Assembly: GCA_910586805.1 (NCBI GenBank)
Contig: CAJUJC010000044.1
Location: 1-15,714, forward strand
Length of the DNA: 15,714 bases
Reading direction: 5' to 3'
Source of the DNA: an uncultured Erysipelotrichales bacterium
GTDB lineage: Bacteria; Bacillota_I; Bacilli_A; Erysipelotrichales; Coprobacillaceae
Shown: positions 1 through 7,105 of the stretch, in pieces
Layout of the letters: every line of letters begins with the position of its first letter
Numbering within the stretch: the first letter of the stretch is position 1
The notes under the pieces: generated by a model
Told to the model about the DNA's origin: nothing
The model's input: the letters and a program-made list of their open reading frames with translations, nothing else
Database searches by the model: none
Translations under genes and position numbers: made by a program

Positions 1-613
1 CAATAACATCTTGAATCCCATTAATAATAATTGGTGTATTACTATTTGTTGGATCCAAAGCAACTGATGATATATTATGAATAATTGTATCTTTTTGCAT
101 ATCTAAATGGAAGATTGTATCCATACCAAATTCAAAAAACTCCCACAAAACACCAATTGTCATAGAAAAGCAAAAAGCAACAATAGCCATATATAATGGT
201 GAAAGTTGAAATTGAATACGTTTATCATTATTCATTAAATCAACTAATGAAAATCCTATGGCAGCAGCTAAAAAACCATTCATTGTATGAAGTACTGTAT
301 CCCACATTGGAATAATAAGATAAAAAGATTGTATTTCACCTAAAATCTCAGCACAAAATACAAATAGTAAGATAATAATTTCTAACCCAGTTGGTAGTTC
401 TATTTTAAACTCCACTTGAATAATGCTAGGTACAGTAAATAAAATAAGTGTTAATAAACACAAAAAAACATTTTGATAATTTTGATTAAAAAATTGTAAA
501 ATCATCATTAAAATAACTAATGTTCTTAACAATATATAAACGAAAAAGGATGATTTATGCTCCCTTATTTCCATTTTGATAGCTTCTTTTGAAATCAATA
601 GTTTTTTTAACAT
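1..613 (-). CDS. YjdF/DUF2238-type integral membrane protein (3' end cut by window edge)
   Basis: An open frame runs without a stop from an ATG at 613 to the window edge, giving 204 residues of an incomplete protein. A GAGGGG ribosome binding site lies at 621-626. The translation has several hydrophobic segments. It also shows two pieces I associate with the YjdF (DUF2238) family: a WDTVLHTMNG stretch near residue 100 and a VLWEFFEFGMD stretch near residue 160, with polar His, Asp and Glu residues placed at membrane boundaries. The function of this family is not established, and the conserved polar residues would suit a membrane enzyme or transporter. The gene is divergent from the DUF1801-domain gene and probably shares a promoter region with it. 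The family call rests on motif memory, so it is moderately sure; the coding status is very sure. Confidence 0.72.
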   Translation of the reverse strand, partial: MLKKLLISKEAIKMEIREHKSSFFVYILLRTLVILMMILQFFNQNYQNVFLCLLTLILFTVPSIIQVEFKIELPTGLEIIILLFVFCAEILGEIQSFYLIIPMWDTVLHTMNGFLAAAIGFSLVDLMNNDKRIQFQLSPLYMAIVAFCFSMTIGVLWEFFEFGMDTIFHLDMQKDTIIHNISSVALDPTNSNTPIIINGIQDVI

Positions 614-641
614 TTGCTTTCCCCTCTTTTTATTTTGTTTT

Positions 642-657
642 ATTATATATATATAAT
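642..657. promoter_or_regulatory. Palindromic AT-rich core shared by two divergent promoters
   Basis: ATTATATATATATAAT is a perfect 16-base palindrome lying between two divergent start codons (613 minus, 687 plus). It contains TATAAT on each strand, so one element can supply a -10 box in both directions with leaders of roughly 20-30 bases. I found no convincing -35 for either direction, so the exact start points are uncertain. Confidence 0.4.
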
Positions 658-686
658 ATAAATTTTTTATGAACGGAGAGAAAATA

Positions 687-1304
687 ATGAAAAAAGATAT
701 ACCTCAAACAATAGATGAATACATTGAAAGATGTCCTACTGAATATCAAAATCGCTTACAAATTTTAAGAGAAGTCATTTTAAAAGCAGCTCCTGAGGCT
801 AAGGAAAAAATAAGTTGGGGAATGGCTACATTTGATTATTATGGTAATTTGGTTCATTTTTCTTGTGAGAAAAATCATTTAGGATTTCATCCTGCACCAA
901 GTGCTATTATTCAATTTCAAGATAATTTAAAAGATTTTCAATATTCTAAAGGAACAATTCGTTTTCCATATGATAAAGAATTTCCATATCAGCTGATTAG
1001 TCAAATTGTAAAATTTCGTGTTCAGGAACAAAAAAAGCATTACGAACTCAAAAAACAAGGAAAGAAAATAGAACAAGAAAAAGACATTTTCATTATTCCT
1101 CAAGAAATTCAAGATATTCTTATACACAAAAATATTGTTGAACAATTTAAAAAACGTCCTCTTTATCAACAACAAGGATATATCAAAGGAATTGTAGAGG
1201 CTAAAAGATTAACAACAAAAGAAAAAAGAATTCATCAAATGATAGATGAACTCAAAACAACTCATCTTTATCAGGGTAGACAATATTATAAGAAAAAGTC
1301 ATAA
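687..1304 (+). CDS. DUF1801 (YdhG-like) plus YdeI/OmdA-domain cytoplasmic protein
   Basis: This is a 205-residue soluble protein. I chose the ATG at 687 because a GGAGAG ribosome binding site sits 6 bases upstream; an in-frame ATG at 669 precedes that site. Residues about 5-115 fit DUF1801, with the family pattern around ISWGMATF and FHPAPSAI. Residues about 135-200 fit the YdeI/OmdA domain, with IIPQEIQDIL and the signature EAKRLTTKEKRI. The two-domain arrangement is common in Firmicutes. A related Bacillus protein (YdhG/Fra) has been described as a frataxin-like iron chaperone, and OmdA-type domains have been linked to bacteriocin tolerance in other species; neither role can be assumed here. 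The gene is monocistronic and is followed by a strong bidirectional terminator. Confidence 0.82.
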   Translation: MKKDIPQTIDEYIERCPTEYQNRLQILREVILKAAPEAKEKISWGMATFDYYGNLVHFSCEKNHLGFHPAPSAIIQFQDNLKDFQYSKGTIRFPYDKEFPYQLISQIVKFRVQEQKKHYELKKQGKKIEQEKDIFIIPQEIQDILIHKNIVEQFKKRPLYQQQGYIKGIVEAKRLTTKEKRIHQMIDELKTTHLYQGRQYYKKKS

Positions 1305-1335
1305 AAAACATATAATACCTTTACTTATAAAATAT

Positions 1336-1359
1336 AGTCATTCCATTTATAGAATGACT
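1336..1359. other. Small hairpin after the DUF1801 gene
   Basis: The arms AGTCATTC and GAATGACT form a perfect 8-base stem around an 8-base loop, 31 bases after the stop codon. No T run follows, so it is not a classical terminator. It may protect the mRNA 3' end or be chance. Confidence 0.3.
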
Positions 1360-1412
1360 CATCACATCAATATCATCAATACTTTTCATCCCAAAAAAAT
1401 AATCTATATTAG

Positions 1413-1439
1413 AAAAAGAACAATTTGTTTGTTCTTTTT
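1413..1439. terminator. Bidirectional intrinsic terminator between convergent genes
   Basis: AAAAAGAACAA and TTGTTCTTTTT form a perfect 11-base stem with a 5-base loop. T-rich tails lie on both strands, so it can end the plus gene that stops at 1304 and the surface-protein gene that stops at 1493 on the minus strand. Confidence 0.75.
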
Positions 1440-1492
1440 ATTTTTCACTATCTCGATAATATTTAAATTGATGATTTTGTAGACTCTCTTTT

Positions 1493-3307
1493 TTATCTTA
1501 TCATTATATTTATAGCCATTCCTCCAAATAAAATAATAGATATAGTCCAAATTCCTTGATTCAAGCTTATACTATCATCAGTTTTAGGATGAATTGATGG
1601 TTTTTCATCTACACTTGATGGCTTTTGATCTGTTTCTGTGTTAAATGTGGGTTCATCTTCATCTATTGATGGAAGTTGTTCTTTTGTCTTAACAGCGACA
1701 GTAATTGTTTTTGTTGTAGAAGCACCTTGACTATCTATTACCTTATATACAACTTCATAAACTCCTACTTTTGTTGTATCTACTTCATTTTTTATAACTT
1801 CAATATTTGTTGTAATATCCCCATCTTCTTTGTCTGTTGCAATGACTCCTTCTAATGGTTTAAAATTATCTCCTATAATGACCACCTTATCCTCAGCTAA
1901 AATGACTGGTGCTACATTCAAAATTTCCATATCTGGTATAATCATTGGATCTGGTAATGTAATATGTACATCATCTATTGGCGTTCCTGTTATTGATATT
2001 GTACCATTATTGATTCTTTCTATTTGTAATCCTTTCAAATCAGAACTAATATAAGAAATATAATCCTCTGGAAAATAATATTCACTATTTGTTGATATAA
2101 TTATTTTTGAGATTTCACCAACTACTTCTGTTTGTATTTCATTTCCAGTTGTTACAGTCATATTTTGGCCAATTTCTACTTTCACATCATATCCTAAGGA
2201 TTGAGTTGCCAATGTGGCATATGTTATTCTATCCTTCGTTGTTTCTAACCACACTTTACAATCATCAAAACTATCTACTCCTATACTATTTGCTGTAATA
2301 GAAGTTTCGTTTGTAATTTGTTTTGTGTAAGCCCCTTTGCTATCTTGTACTACCAAATAAGTATTAGCAGGAACATTTTCTAATTTCACTAAGTTCTTAT
2401 TAAAAGATATTTGTGCCAAACCAAGTGTATCTGTGTTATATCGCAATGTCATTGCATCACTTAAATTTAACTGCCCTTCTGAAATCACCGCTGGAACAGT
2501 TGAGGCAAAAACAACAGATGAGATATTTAATTCAAAAGCAGGGACTAATGCCCGCTTATTTGTAATCGAGTTAGCGTTACCTACATGGGCAGCTGGTTGA
2601 ACAATCATAACATAAGTTCCTGTACTGCCAGGTGGAGCATTTGAACTTGGTGTACGTGCAAAATATGGATTACTTTTTTGACCCCAATATTTATCATCTA
2701 TACGCAAACCATTATTTAAATCGTCAACACTATTTGTTCCAACTGTGATATGCCACTTATCAACAAAGTCTCCATATGCTAAATACAACTTATCTGTTGT
2801 AGAATAAACACTACTGTTTTTTATATCATTTGTATAAATGGTTGTATTATTCATCAAATCTTGTTCTGAGCTTGTAAAATATGATGTTTCCAAATCATTT
2901 AATGTCTTTCTTAACAAACTTGCTCCATAATGGTTTGAATAAACTACTGTTGGTTCTCCATTTGGATAATAACAATTCCAATCAGCACTATAATCTTTCT
3001 GACTCGTTTTTGGTTCAAACTGTTGATTTGTAGCTAATGGCGTTGCTGCAAACAAAACAAGATTATTATTCTGAGTTCCTGCAATCCACCACTCATGATT
3101 ATTATTTCCAAAACGAACCTTTAAAGCATTAACACTTCCATCAGTATCATCAGCATTAAATTCTTTTAACTGTTCTACTGTTACAAATGGAATCGTATCT
3201 AAATCTTCTGCATGAACTTTCATATGAGATGGAAAAAACACTCCCATAAGTACCACAGCAAATACTAACATAACTGTTAAAAATTTTCTTTGATTTACTC
3301 GTTTCAT
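1493..3307 (-). CDS. Secreted surface protein: DUF6273-like head, Ig-like domain, wall-anchor-like tail
   Basis: This 604-residue exported protein starts at the ATG at 3307, with an AGGAAG ribosome binding site 8 bases upstream. A signal peptide covers residues 1-33 (basic start, hydrophobic core, VHA cleavage site). Residues about 70-265 resemble DUF6273: WWIAG near the start, then SLLRKTLND, and a closing RALVPAFEL. Residues about 404-454 contain the YYFPEDY and GTPIDD pattern seen in repeats of gut Firmicute surface proteins. Residues about 463-541 form a DUF5011-type Ig-like fold with TDKEDGDITT and GVYEVVYKVID. An acidic, Pro/Ser/Thr-rich linker follows. The tail has HPKTDD (573-578), a hydrophobic segment and a final Arg, laid out like a sortase signal but departing from LPXTG. 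The role is probably adhesion or wall binding, but no ligand can be named. The promoter carries a G10 tract, suggesting switching of expression. Confidence 0.8.
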   Translation of the reverse strand: MKRVNQRKFLTVMLVFAVVLMGVFFPSHMKVHAEDLDTIPFVTVEQLKEFNADDTDGSVNALKVRFGNNNHEWWIAGTQNNNLVLFAATPLATNQQFEPKTSQKDYSADWNCYYPNGEPTVVYSNHYGASLLRKTLNDLETSYFTSSEQDLMNNTTIYTNDIKNSSVYSTTDKLYLAYGDFVDKWHITVGTNSVDDLNNGLRIDDKYWGQKSNPYFARTPSSNAPPGSTGTYVMIVQPAAHVGNANSITNKRALVPAFELNISSVVFASTVPAVISEGQLNLSDAMTLRYNTDTLGLAQISFNKNLVKLENVPANTYLVVQDSKGAYTKQITNETSITANSIGVDSFDDCKVWLETTKDRITYATLATQSLGYDVKVEIGQNMTVTTGNEIQTEVVGEISKIIISTNSEYYFPEDYISYISSDLKGLQIERINNGTISITGTPIDDVHITLPDPMIIPDMEILNVAPVILAEDKVVIIGDNFKPLEGVIATDKEDGDITTNIEVIKNEVDTTKVGVYEVVYKVIDSQGASTTKTITVAVKTKEQLPSIDEDEPTFNTETDQKPSSVDEKPSIHPKTDDSISLNQGIWTISIILFGGMAINIMIR

Positions 3308-3339
3308 CTTTCTTACTTCCTTTCATATTTTATATCTTC

Positions 3340-3370
3340 ATTGCACCCCCCCCCCGTGTATTTTTGTCAA
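3340..3370 (-). promoter_or_regulatory. Surface-protein promoter with G10 tract in its spacer
   Basis: Read on the minus strand, a consensus TTGACA (3365-3370) is followed after 19 bases by TGCAAT (3340-3345, four of six matches to TATAAT). The spacer contains ten consecutive G. Loss of two G would give the ideal 17-base spacing. A leader of about 25-30 bases with an AGGAAG ribosome binding site then leads to the ATG at 3307. A TATAAA also lies at 3330-3335, but 29 bases from the -35 is too far for pairing with it. Confidence 0.55.
3346..3355 (-). repeat. Mononucleotide G10 tract (C10 on the plus strand)
   Basis: Ten identical G/C bases occur in a region that is otherwise overwhelmingly A and T. 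The tract lies 38 bases upstream of the surface-protein start codon, inside the proposed promoter spacer. Long G/C homopolymers are classical hypermutable slippage sites in phase-variable genes. Confidence 0.9.
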
Positions 3371-3689
3371 GGGAGAATTTCATTATTAAACAAGTTCAAT
3401 GACACTATCAACACTTTACTAATGCATTTTATGAGTTTTCAATATTTTAAAACTGACTATCAATCCATTAATCAAAAGAACAATAAAACAATAATTGAAA
3501 ACAAAAAAGATGAGTACATTTTATAACACATAAAAAAACCTCTAAAATGCCCTATTTTGTAGCATATTAGAGGTTTTATACTATTGCTTAAAAATCTATC
3601 TTTTGAACCTATACATTGACTTCTATTAACTTTTGCTTAATAAATCTTTTAAAGTCAGTATTAACATAATCAAAATATGATAACTTATT
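3371..3689. other. Intergenic stretch without a supported gene
   Basis: Apart from the strong hairpin at 3535-3577 I see no gene here. A plus-strand open frame at 3290-3526 overlaps the promoter, is very AT-rich and lacks a good ribosome binding site. After the HAD stop codon the minus strand stays open in frame for 23 more codons, which I treat as chance. Confidence 0.6.
3535..3577 (-). terminator. Strong intrinsic terminator for the HAD phosphatase gene
   Basis: The arms AAAACCTCTAAAATGC (3535-3550) and GCATATTAGAGGTTTT (3562-3577) pair over 16 bases with one mismatch and an 11-base loop. On the minus strand the stem is followed by a run of seven T, placing it 113 bases after the HAD stop codon. 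The plus strand has only four T, so it can at best act weakly in that direction. Confidence 0.75.
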
Positions 3690-4520
3690 TTATATTAAAG
3701 ACAACCTCTTTAATTCATGATAAATACCATCATTTTCAACACTTTCACAAACTGAAGAAGCATATTCTTTTAATCGAGGATCTCCATTATCCATCACAAC
3801 ACCATAATGACATGTTTGTATCATTTCTAAATCATTCATGCTATCACCAAAACAAATAGAATTCTCAATAGGAAGATTTAAAGCTTCCATGACTTTTAAA
3901 ACACCAGTCCCTTTATGAACACCTTTTTTCATAATCTCTCCATTAATGACTTGATTATCCATTTGTTGATAAATCAAAAACTGACATTTTTGAGAAATTA
4001 TTTCTTGTAATTTTTTAACATTGTCCATATTATCACTCATATAACAAATTGTTTGAATAGGTTCATCATTGTAAGCTTCGATTGGTCGAATATCAAAGTT
4101 TTTCTTTTGTTGTTCTATCAAACGTTCTATTTCTGAATTATCTTGTTCCCTATGACTAAGCAAAACTAGAAATCTTGTAACTTCATCTGATTGATAAGCA
4201 AACATATTTGCTTCCATAATATAAAGACAATGATATTGTTTAAAAAGGTCTTGAATCATATGTACATCTTCTAAAGGAATATGTGATTCAAAAACTTTCT
4301 CTCCATTGATTTCAATATATCCCCCTGCACTACAAACCATACCATCAAAACCAATGTCTAATAAAGGTTCAACACTGATCCTATTTCTTCCTGTACATAA
4401 AAAAACATAATGACCATTTTCCCTTACTTGAGAAAGAGCATATTTGACTTTTTTTGAAACACCTTCATGTCCAAACACCAATGTTCCATCTATATCTAAA
4501 AATATAACCTTTTTATCCAT
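3690..4520 (-). CDS. Cof-type HAD-IIB family phosphatase
   Basis: A 276-residue cytoplasmic hydrolase of the haloacid dehalogenase superfamily. The ATG at 4520 is preferred over an in-frame ATG at 4571 because a GAGGGTG ribosome binding site lies about 9 bases upstream and the fold begins directly with KVIFLDIDGTL. Motif I is DIDGT, with nucleophile Asp9 and acid/base Asp11. Motif II is the Thr of LCTGRN. The Lys of motif III lies before GTGVLKVMEAL, and motif IV is GDSMND near residues 225-230, which holds Mg2+. The middle region is a C2-type cap that sets substrate choice. Family members dephosphorylate sugar phosphates, flavin precursors or pyridoxal phosphate, and the substrate cannot be read from the sequence. 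A TATAAT box (4540-4545) lies just upstream of the ribosome binding site. The gene appears monocistronic. Confidence 0.88.
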   Translation of the reverse strand: MDKKVIFLDIDGTLVFGHEGVSKKVKYALSQVRENGHYVFLCTGRNRISVEPLLDIGFDGMVCSAGGYIEINGEKVFESHIPLEDVHMIQDLFKQYHCLYIMEANMFAYQSDEVTRFLVLLSHREQDNSEIERLIEQQKKNFDIRPIEAYNDEPIQTICYMSDNMDNVKKLQEIISQKCQFLIYQQMDNQVINGEIMKKGVHKGTGVLKVMEALNLPIENSICFGDSMNDLEMIQTCHYGVVMDNGDPRLKEYASSVCESVENDGIYHELKRLSLI

Positions 4521-4682
4521 AATAATCACCCTCACATTTATTATAATATAAAAAACAAAACAACTTTTCAATACATTCTCTTTGTGTTCTATTTCTTTTT
4601 TTTATTTATGCCTTATTCATATCATAGCTTAAATTCTTAATCATTTTTATGTCATAAACCTAGCAATCCTTTTATAATCATT

Positions 4683-4711
4683 TTTACATATGTCAAAATA
4701 TGTGATAAAAT
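4683..4711 (+). promoter_or_regulatory. Promoter of the YwaF-like gene, with direct repeats
   Basis: TTTACA (4683-4688) is separated by 17 bases from TAAAAT (4706-4711), and the latter is preceded by an extended -10 TG (4703-4704). The sequence ATGTCAAAA occurs twice, at 4690-4698 and 4710-4718, exactly 20 bases apart, covering the spacer and the start-point region. The repeats could be an operator for a dimeric regulator. Confidence 0.55.
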
Positions 4712-4736
4712 GTCAAAAGATTGTGAGGATGAAGTT

Positions 4737-5489
4737 ATGGATTTTTTACATTATTATTCAATTGACAATCCTTCTATACAACCCTTTCAAATGTTTTCTA
4801 TTCATCATTTGATATTGCTATTTACAGTTGTATTGATTATAGGACTTGGTTTATATAGTCTTAAAAATTGTCAAAAAAAGAAATTACATCTCATAGAAAA
4901 GATAATTGCAACTTCTTTAATTATTGGTGAACAACTTTATACAATATGGATAATGTTTGTTTGTCCATATCCAATTTATACAGAAATATTACCTTTACAT
5001 CTTTGTTCAATATGTTTTTATTTATCAGCTGTTGCTATTTTTTTAGATAATGAAAAATTAAGAAAATTTATAGCTGTGAATGGCTTGTTTGGTGGAATAA
5101 TTGCGATGTGTTATCCAGCCAATATATCAGGTATATTTCCAACACTTTCTTATCGTGTTATTTATTTTTATATATCACATACAATGATTGTATTTATCTC
5201 CCTTTTGCAATTAAAACAAATAACATGTTTAAAAATAAAGGATGTTCGTTTCCACATGACTCTTATATCCATTTTTTTAACACTGGCAATATTTATAAAT
5301 TATTTTTTACATACTAATTATTTATTTGTAGGATTTCCTTCAACAATTGGATTCATTCAAATCGTTTATAATATTGTAGGACTTTGGTTATATCTCCCTA
5401 CTGCAATTGTTATATTCACAATGATAGAAATAATACTTATACTCATATTAAAGAAAGTGCAAAAAGTATTGATTAAGGACATAACATAA
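4737..5489 (+). CDS. YwaF/TIGR02206-family integral membrane protein
   Basis: A 250-residue membrane protein. The ATG at 4737 is chosen because GAGG lies 8 bases upstream; an ATG at 4710 is in frame but lies across the proposed -10 box. It has about six or seven hydrophobic segments spread over the whole length. The FSIHHLILL start, the LPLHLCSICFYL segment and the histidine-containing YISHTMIVF segment match the pattern of the YwaF/TIGR02206 family as I know it, which is related to TMEM164 proteins with histidines buried in the membrane. A His-based membrane enzyme acting on lipids is plausible by analogy with TMEM164, but this is inference. The gene stands alone between its own promoter and a terminator that overlaps the stop codon. 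Confidence 0.8.
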   Translation: MDFLHYYSIDNPSIQPFQMFSIHHLILLFTVVLIIGLGLYSLKNCQKKKLHLIEKIIATSLIIGEQLYTIWIMFVCPYPIYTEILPLHLCSICFYLSAVAIFLDNEKLRKFIAVNGLFGGIIAMCYPANISGIFPTLSYRVIYFYISHTMIVFISLLQLKQITCLKIKDVRFHMTLISIFLTLAIFINYFLHTNYLFVGFPSTIGFIQIVYNIVGLWLYLPTAIVIFTMIEIILILILKKVQKVLIKDIT

Positions 5490-5499
5490 TGTCCTTTTT
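5475..5499 (+). terminator. Intrinsic terminator overlapping the YwaF-like stop codon
   Basis: AAGGACAT (5475-5482) pairs perfectly with ATGTCCTT (5489-5496) around a 6-base loop, followed by a T run to 5499. The TAA stop (5487-5489) lies inside the hairpin. The minus strand has no T run, so it does not serve the neighbouring convergent gene. Confidence 0.75.
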
Positions 5500-5514
5500 A
5501 TATGCAAAGATTTT

Positions 5515-6918
5515 TTACATTAAAAATCTTAACCACCCTAAAAAGAATTGTAAAAAGAATAATTGTATTTTTCTCATAACTGACATTTCTTGGATAACCT
5601 GATTTTCTTTAAGACGATATGTATCTTTATCTTGTACGACTAATGCATCCTTTTCATAAATTTTCATTTTTTCTTTCAAACTTGCATTTACTTCTTGGCT
5701 ATCAATTGCAACCATGATTTCAGTATTAATATAAGTGCTACGCATATCGAAATTAAACGAACCTATCATGGATATATGATCGTCAATTGTTAGACATTTC
5801 CCATGATAAGAAATCCCACCATCATATTCTAATATATTCAAACCTGTTTTTAAAATTTTCTCTTTATTCTTTTGATAATCCATCGCACCAAAGGGATTTC
5901 CATTATTCGCTACTGAATTTGTCATCATCATAACCTTTGGTACTTTTTTGCATACTTTTTCAATTCTTTCCATCATATATTTATCAGCTATAATATATGG
6001 GGTATGAAAAACAACTTCTTTATTTGCTTGTAACATATATTCAGTTATTGTATGAAAGACAATAGGTTCTTTTATTGAACAATGAATAGGGTTACTAATA
6101 ATATCTATATCCTTTGTTAGAAGTGTGATGCTTTTATAATCAACTGGCCGAAACCACTTTTGCTGTTGTAATTTTTGATAACGTTGATTTAATTCATGAG
6201 TCACTTGTCTTACTTTTTCATTCTTTTGCTTTTTAGCGTCATCTTCATAAAGCTTTGAAACGGGTAACTTCCACACACTTCCAAAGTATTCTTTTAATTC
6301 TTCTAATGAGCTTGATTCACTTTCATGTTCTTGATAAACCAAAACATCCCAATCATAATTCTTATAACCATTATGTTGCCCTAAAAAATAATCATAACTA
6401 TTTCTTCCACCTAATACATATGCTTTATCATCTATCATTAAATATTTATCATGCATACGTGCATTTAAATTCCATGGTTTTCCTAAATGAATAGGGTTAT
6501 AAATTTTAATTTGAGCATTTTCCAATGAAGATAAAGCAATAAAATAATCATTATTCTTCATACGAGTCAATTCACCAACACCATCAACAATAACCTTTAC
6601 ATCCACACCTCTATGCGCTGCATCAATCAAAGAAGCCAATAAATCTTTTCCACTTTCATCACTCCTAAATTCATAGGTAGACATTCTAATTGTTTCTTTG
6701 GCCTGTGAAATCAAACGAATTCTTTGTTGCAAAGCTTCACCATTATCTTCAATAATTCTAGCTCTTTCATTACCAGTATTTTGACTTGAAGAAAGTTCTA
6801 ATGTTATTTCATTAGATATTTGAGGTGTGTTAACAAAAGGCAATATAGCTCCTAATATAATATAAAGAAATATACAAAGAACACCTGATATAATAATTTT
6901 CTTTTTATATTTCTTCAT
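5515..6918 (-). CDS. Membrane-anchored phospholipase D superfamily protein (cardiolipin synthase-like)
   Basis: A 467-residue protein. I chose the ATG at 6918 because AAAGGG stands about 8 bases upstream; in-frame GTG (6927) and ATG (6924) codons overlap or touch that site. An N-terminal transmembrane anchor (about residues 8-30) would leave the rest outside the cell. Two PLD catalytic motifs are complete: HDKYLMIDD followed by GGRNSYDYF near residue 156, and HGKCLTIDD followed by GSFNFDMRS near residue 372. Both keep His, Lys and Asp, so the enzyme should be active, probably through a phosphohistidine intermediate. Candidate roles are phosphatidyl transfer (cardiolipin synthesis) or phosphodiester hydrolysis. 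The single anchor and the charged insertion between the two halves differ from the usual two-TM cardiolipin synthases. A hydrophobic C-terminal segment may also touch the membrane. Confidence 0.85.
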   Translation of the reverse strand: MKKYKKKIIISGVLCIFLYIILGAILPFVNTPQISNEITLELSSSQNTGNERARIIEDNGEALQQRIRLISQAKETIRMSTYEFRSDESGKDLLASLIDAAHRGVDVKVIVDGVGELTRMKNNDYFIALSSLENAQIKIYNPIHLGKPWNLNARMHDKYLMIDDKAYVLGGRNSYDYFLGQHNGYKNYDWDVLVYQEHESESSSLEELKEYFGSVWKLPVSKLYEDDAKKQKNEKVRQVTHELNQRYQKLQQQKWFRPVDYKSITLLTKDIDIISNPIHCSIKEPIVFHTITEYMLQANKEVVFHTPYIIADKYMMERIEKVCKKVPKVMMMTNSVANNGNPFGAMDYQKNKEKILKTGLNILEYDGGISYHGKCLTIDDHISMIGSFNFDMRSTYINTEIMVAIDSQEVNASLKEKMKIYEKDALVVQDKDTYRLKENQVIQEMSVMRKIQLFFLQFFLGWLRFLM

Positions 6919-7053
6919 ACTCATCACCCTTTTATACTATGACATATTTGTATGAATATCTTATGAATTAGAGAAATTTGTTATAAAATGAGAGTTTTTA
7001 AGTTCTTGTATTTTCTTACTTATTTGTTATGATTATTTTATAGTGTATTATTG

Positions 7054-7081
7054 TTGATTGAAATAAAAAAAAGTGTAAAAT
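7054..7081 (+). promoter_or_regulatory. Promoter of the flavodiiron-rubredoxin operon
   Basis: TTGATT (7054-7059) and TAAAAT (7076-7081) are separated by 16 bases. A short leader then leads to an AGGAGG ribosome binding site just upstream of the ATG at 7106. Confidence 0.55.
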
Positions 7082-7105
7082 AATAAAAAATAGGAGGTAA
7101 TAGTT

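Noticed and set aside
3290..3526. 78-codon plus-strand frame across the surface-protein promoter
   Set aside because: It overlaps a good minus-strand promoter and the G10/C10 tract, has no ribosome binding site in place and no family resemblance.
3621..3689. In-frame continuation of the HAD gene for 23 codons after its stop (NKLSYFDYVNTDF...)
   Set aside because: The HAD protein already ends at a normal family length, and a short open run is expected by chance. There is no recognisable extra domain.
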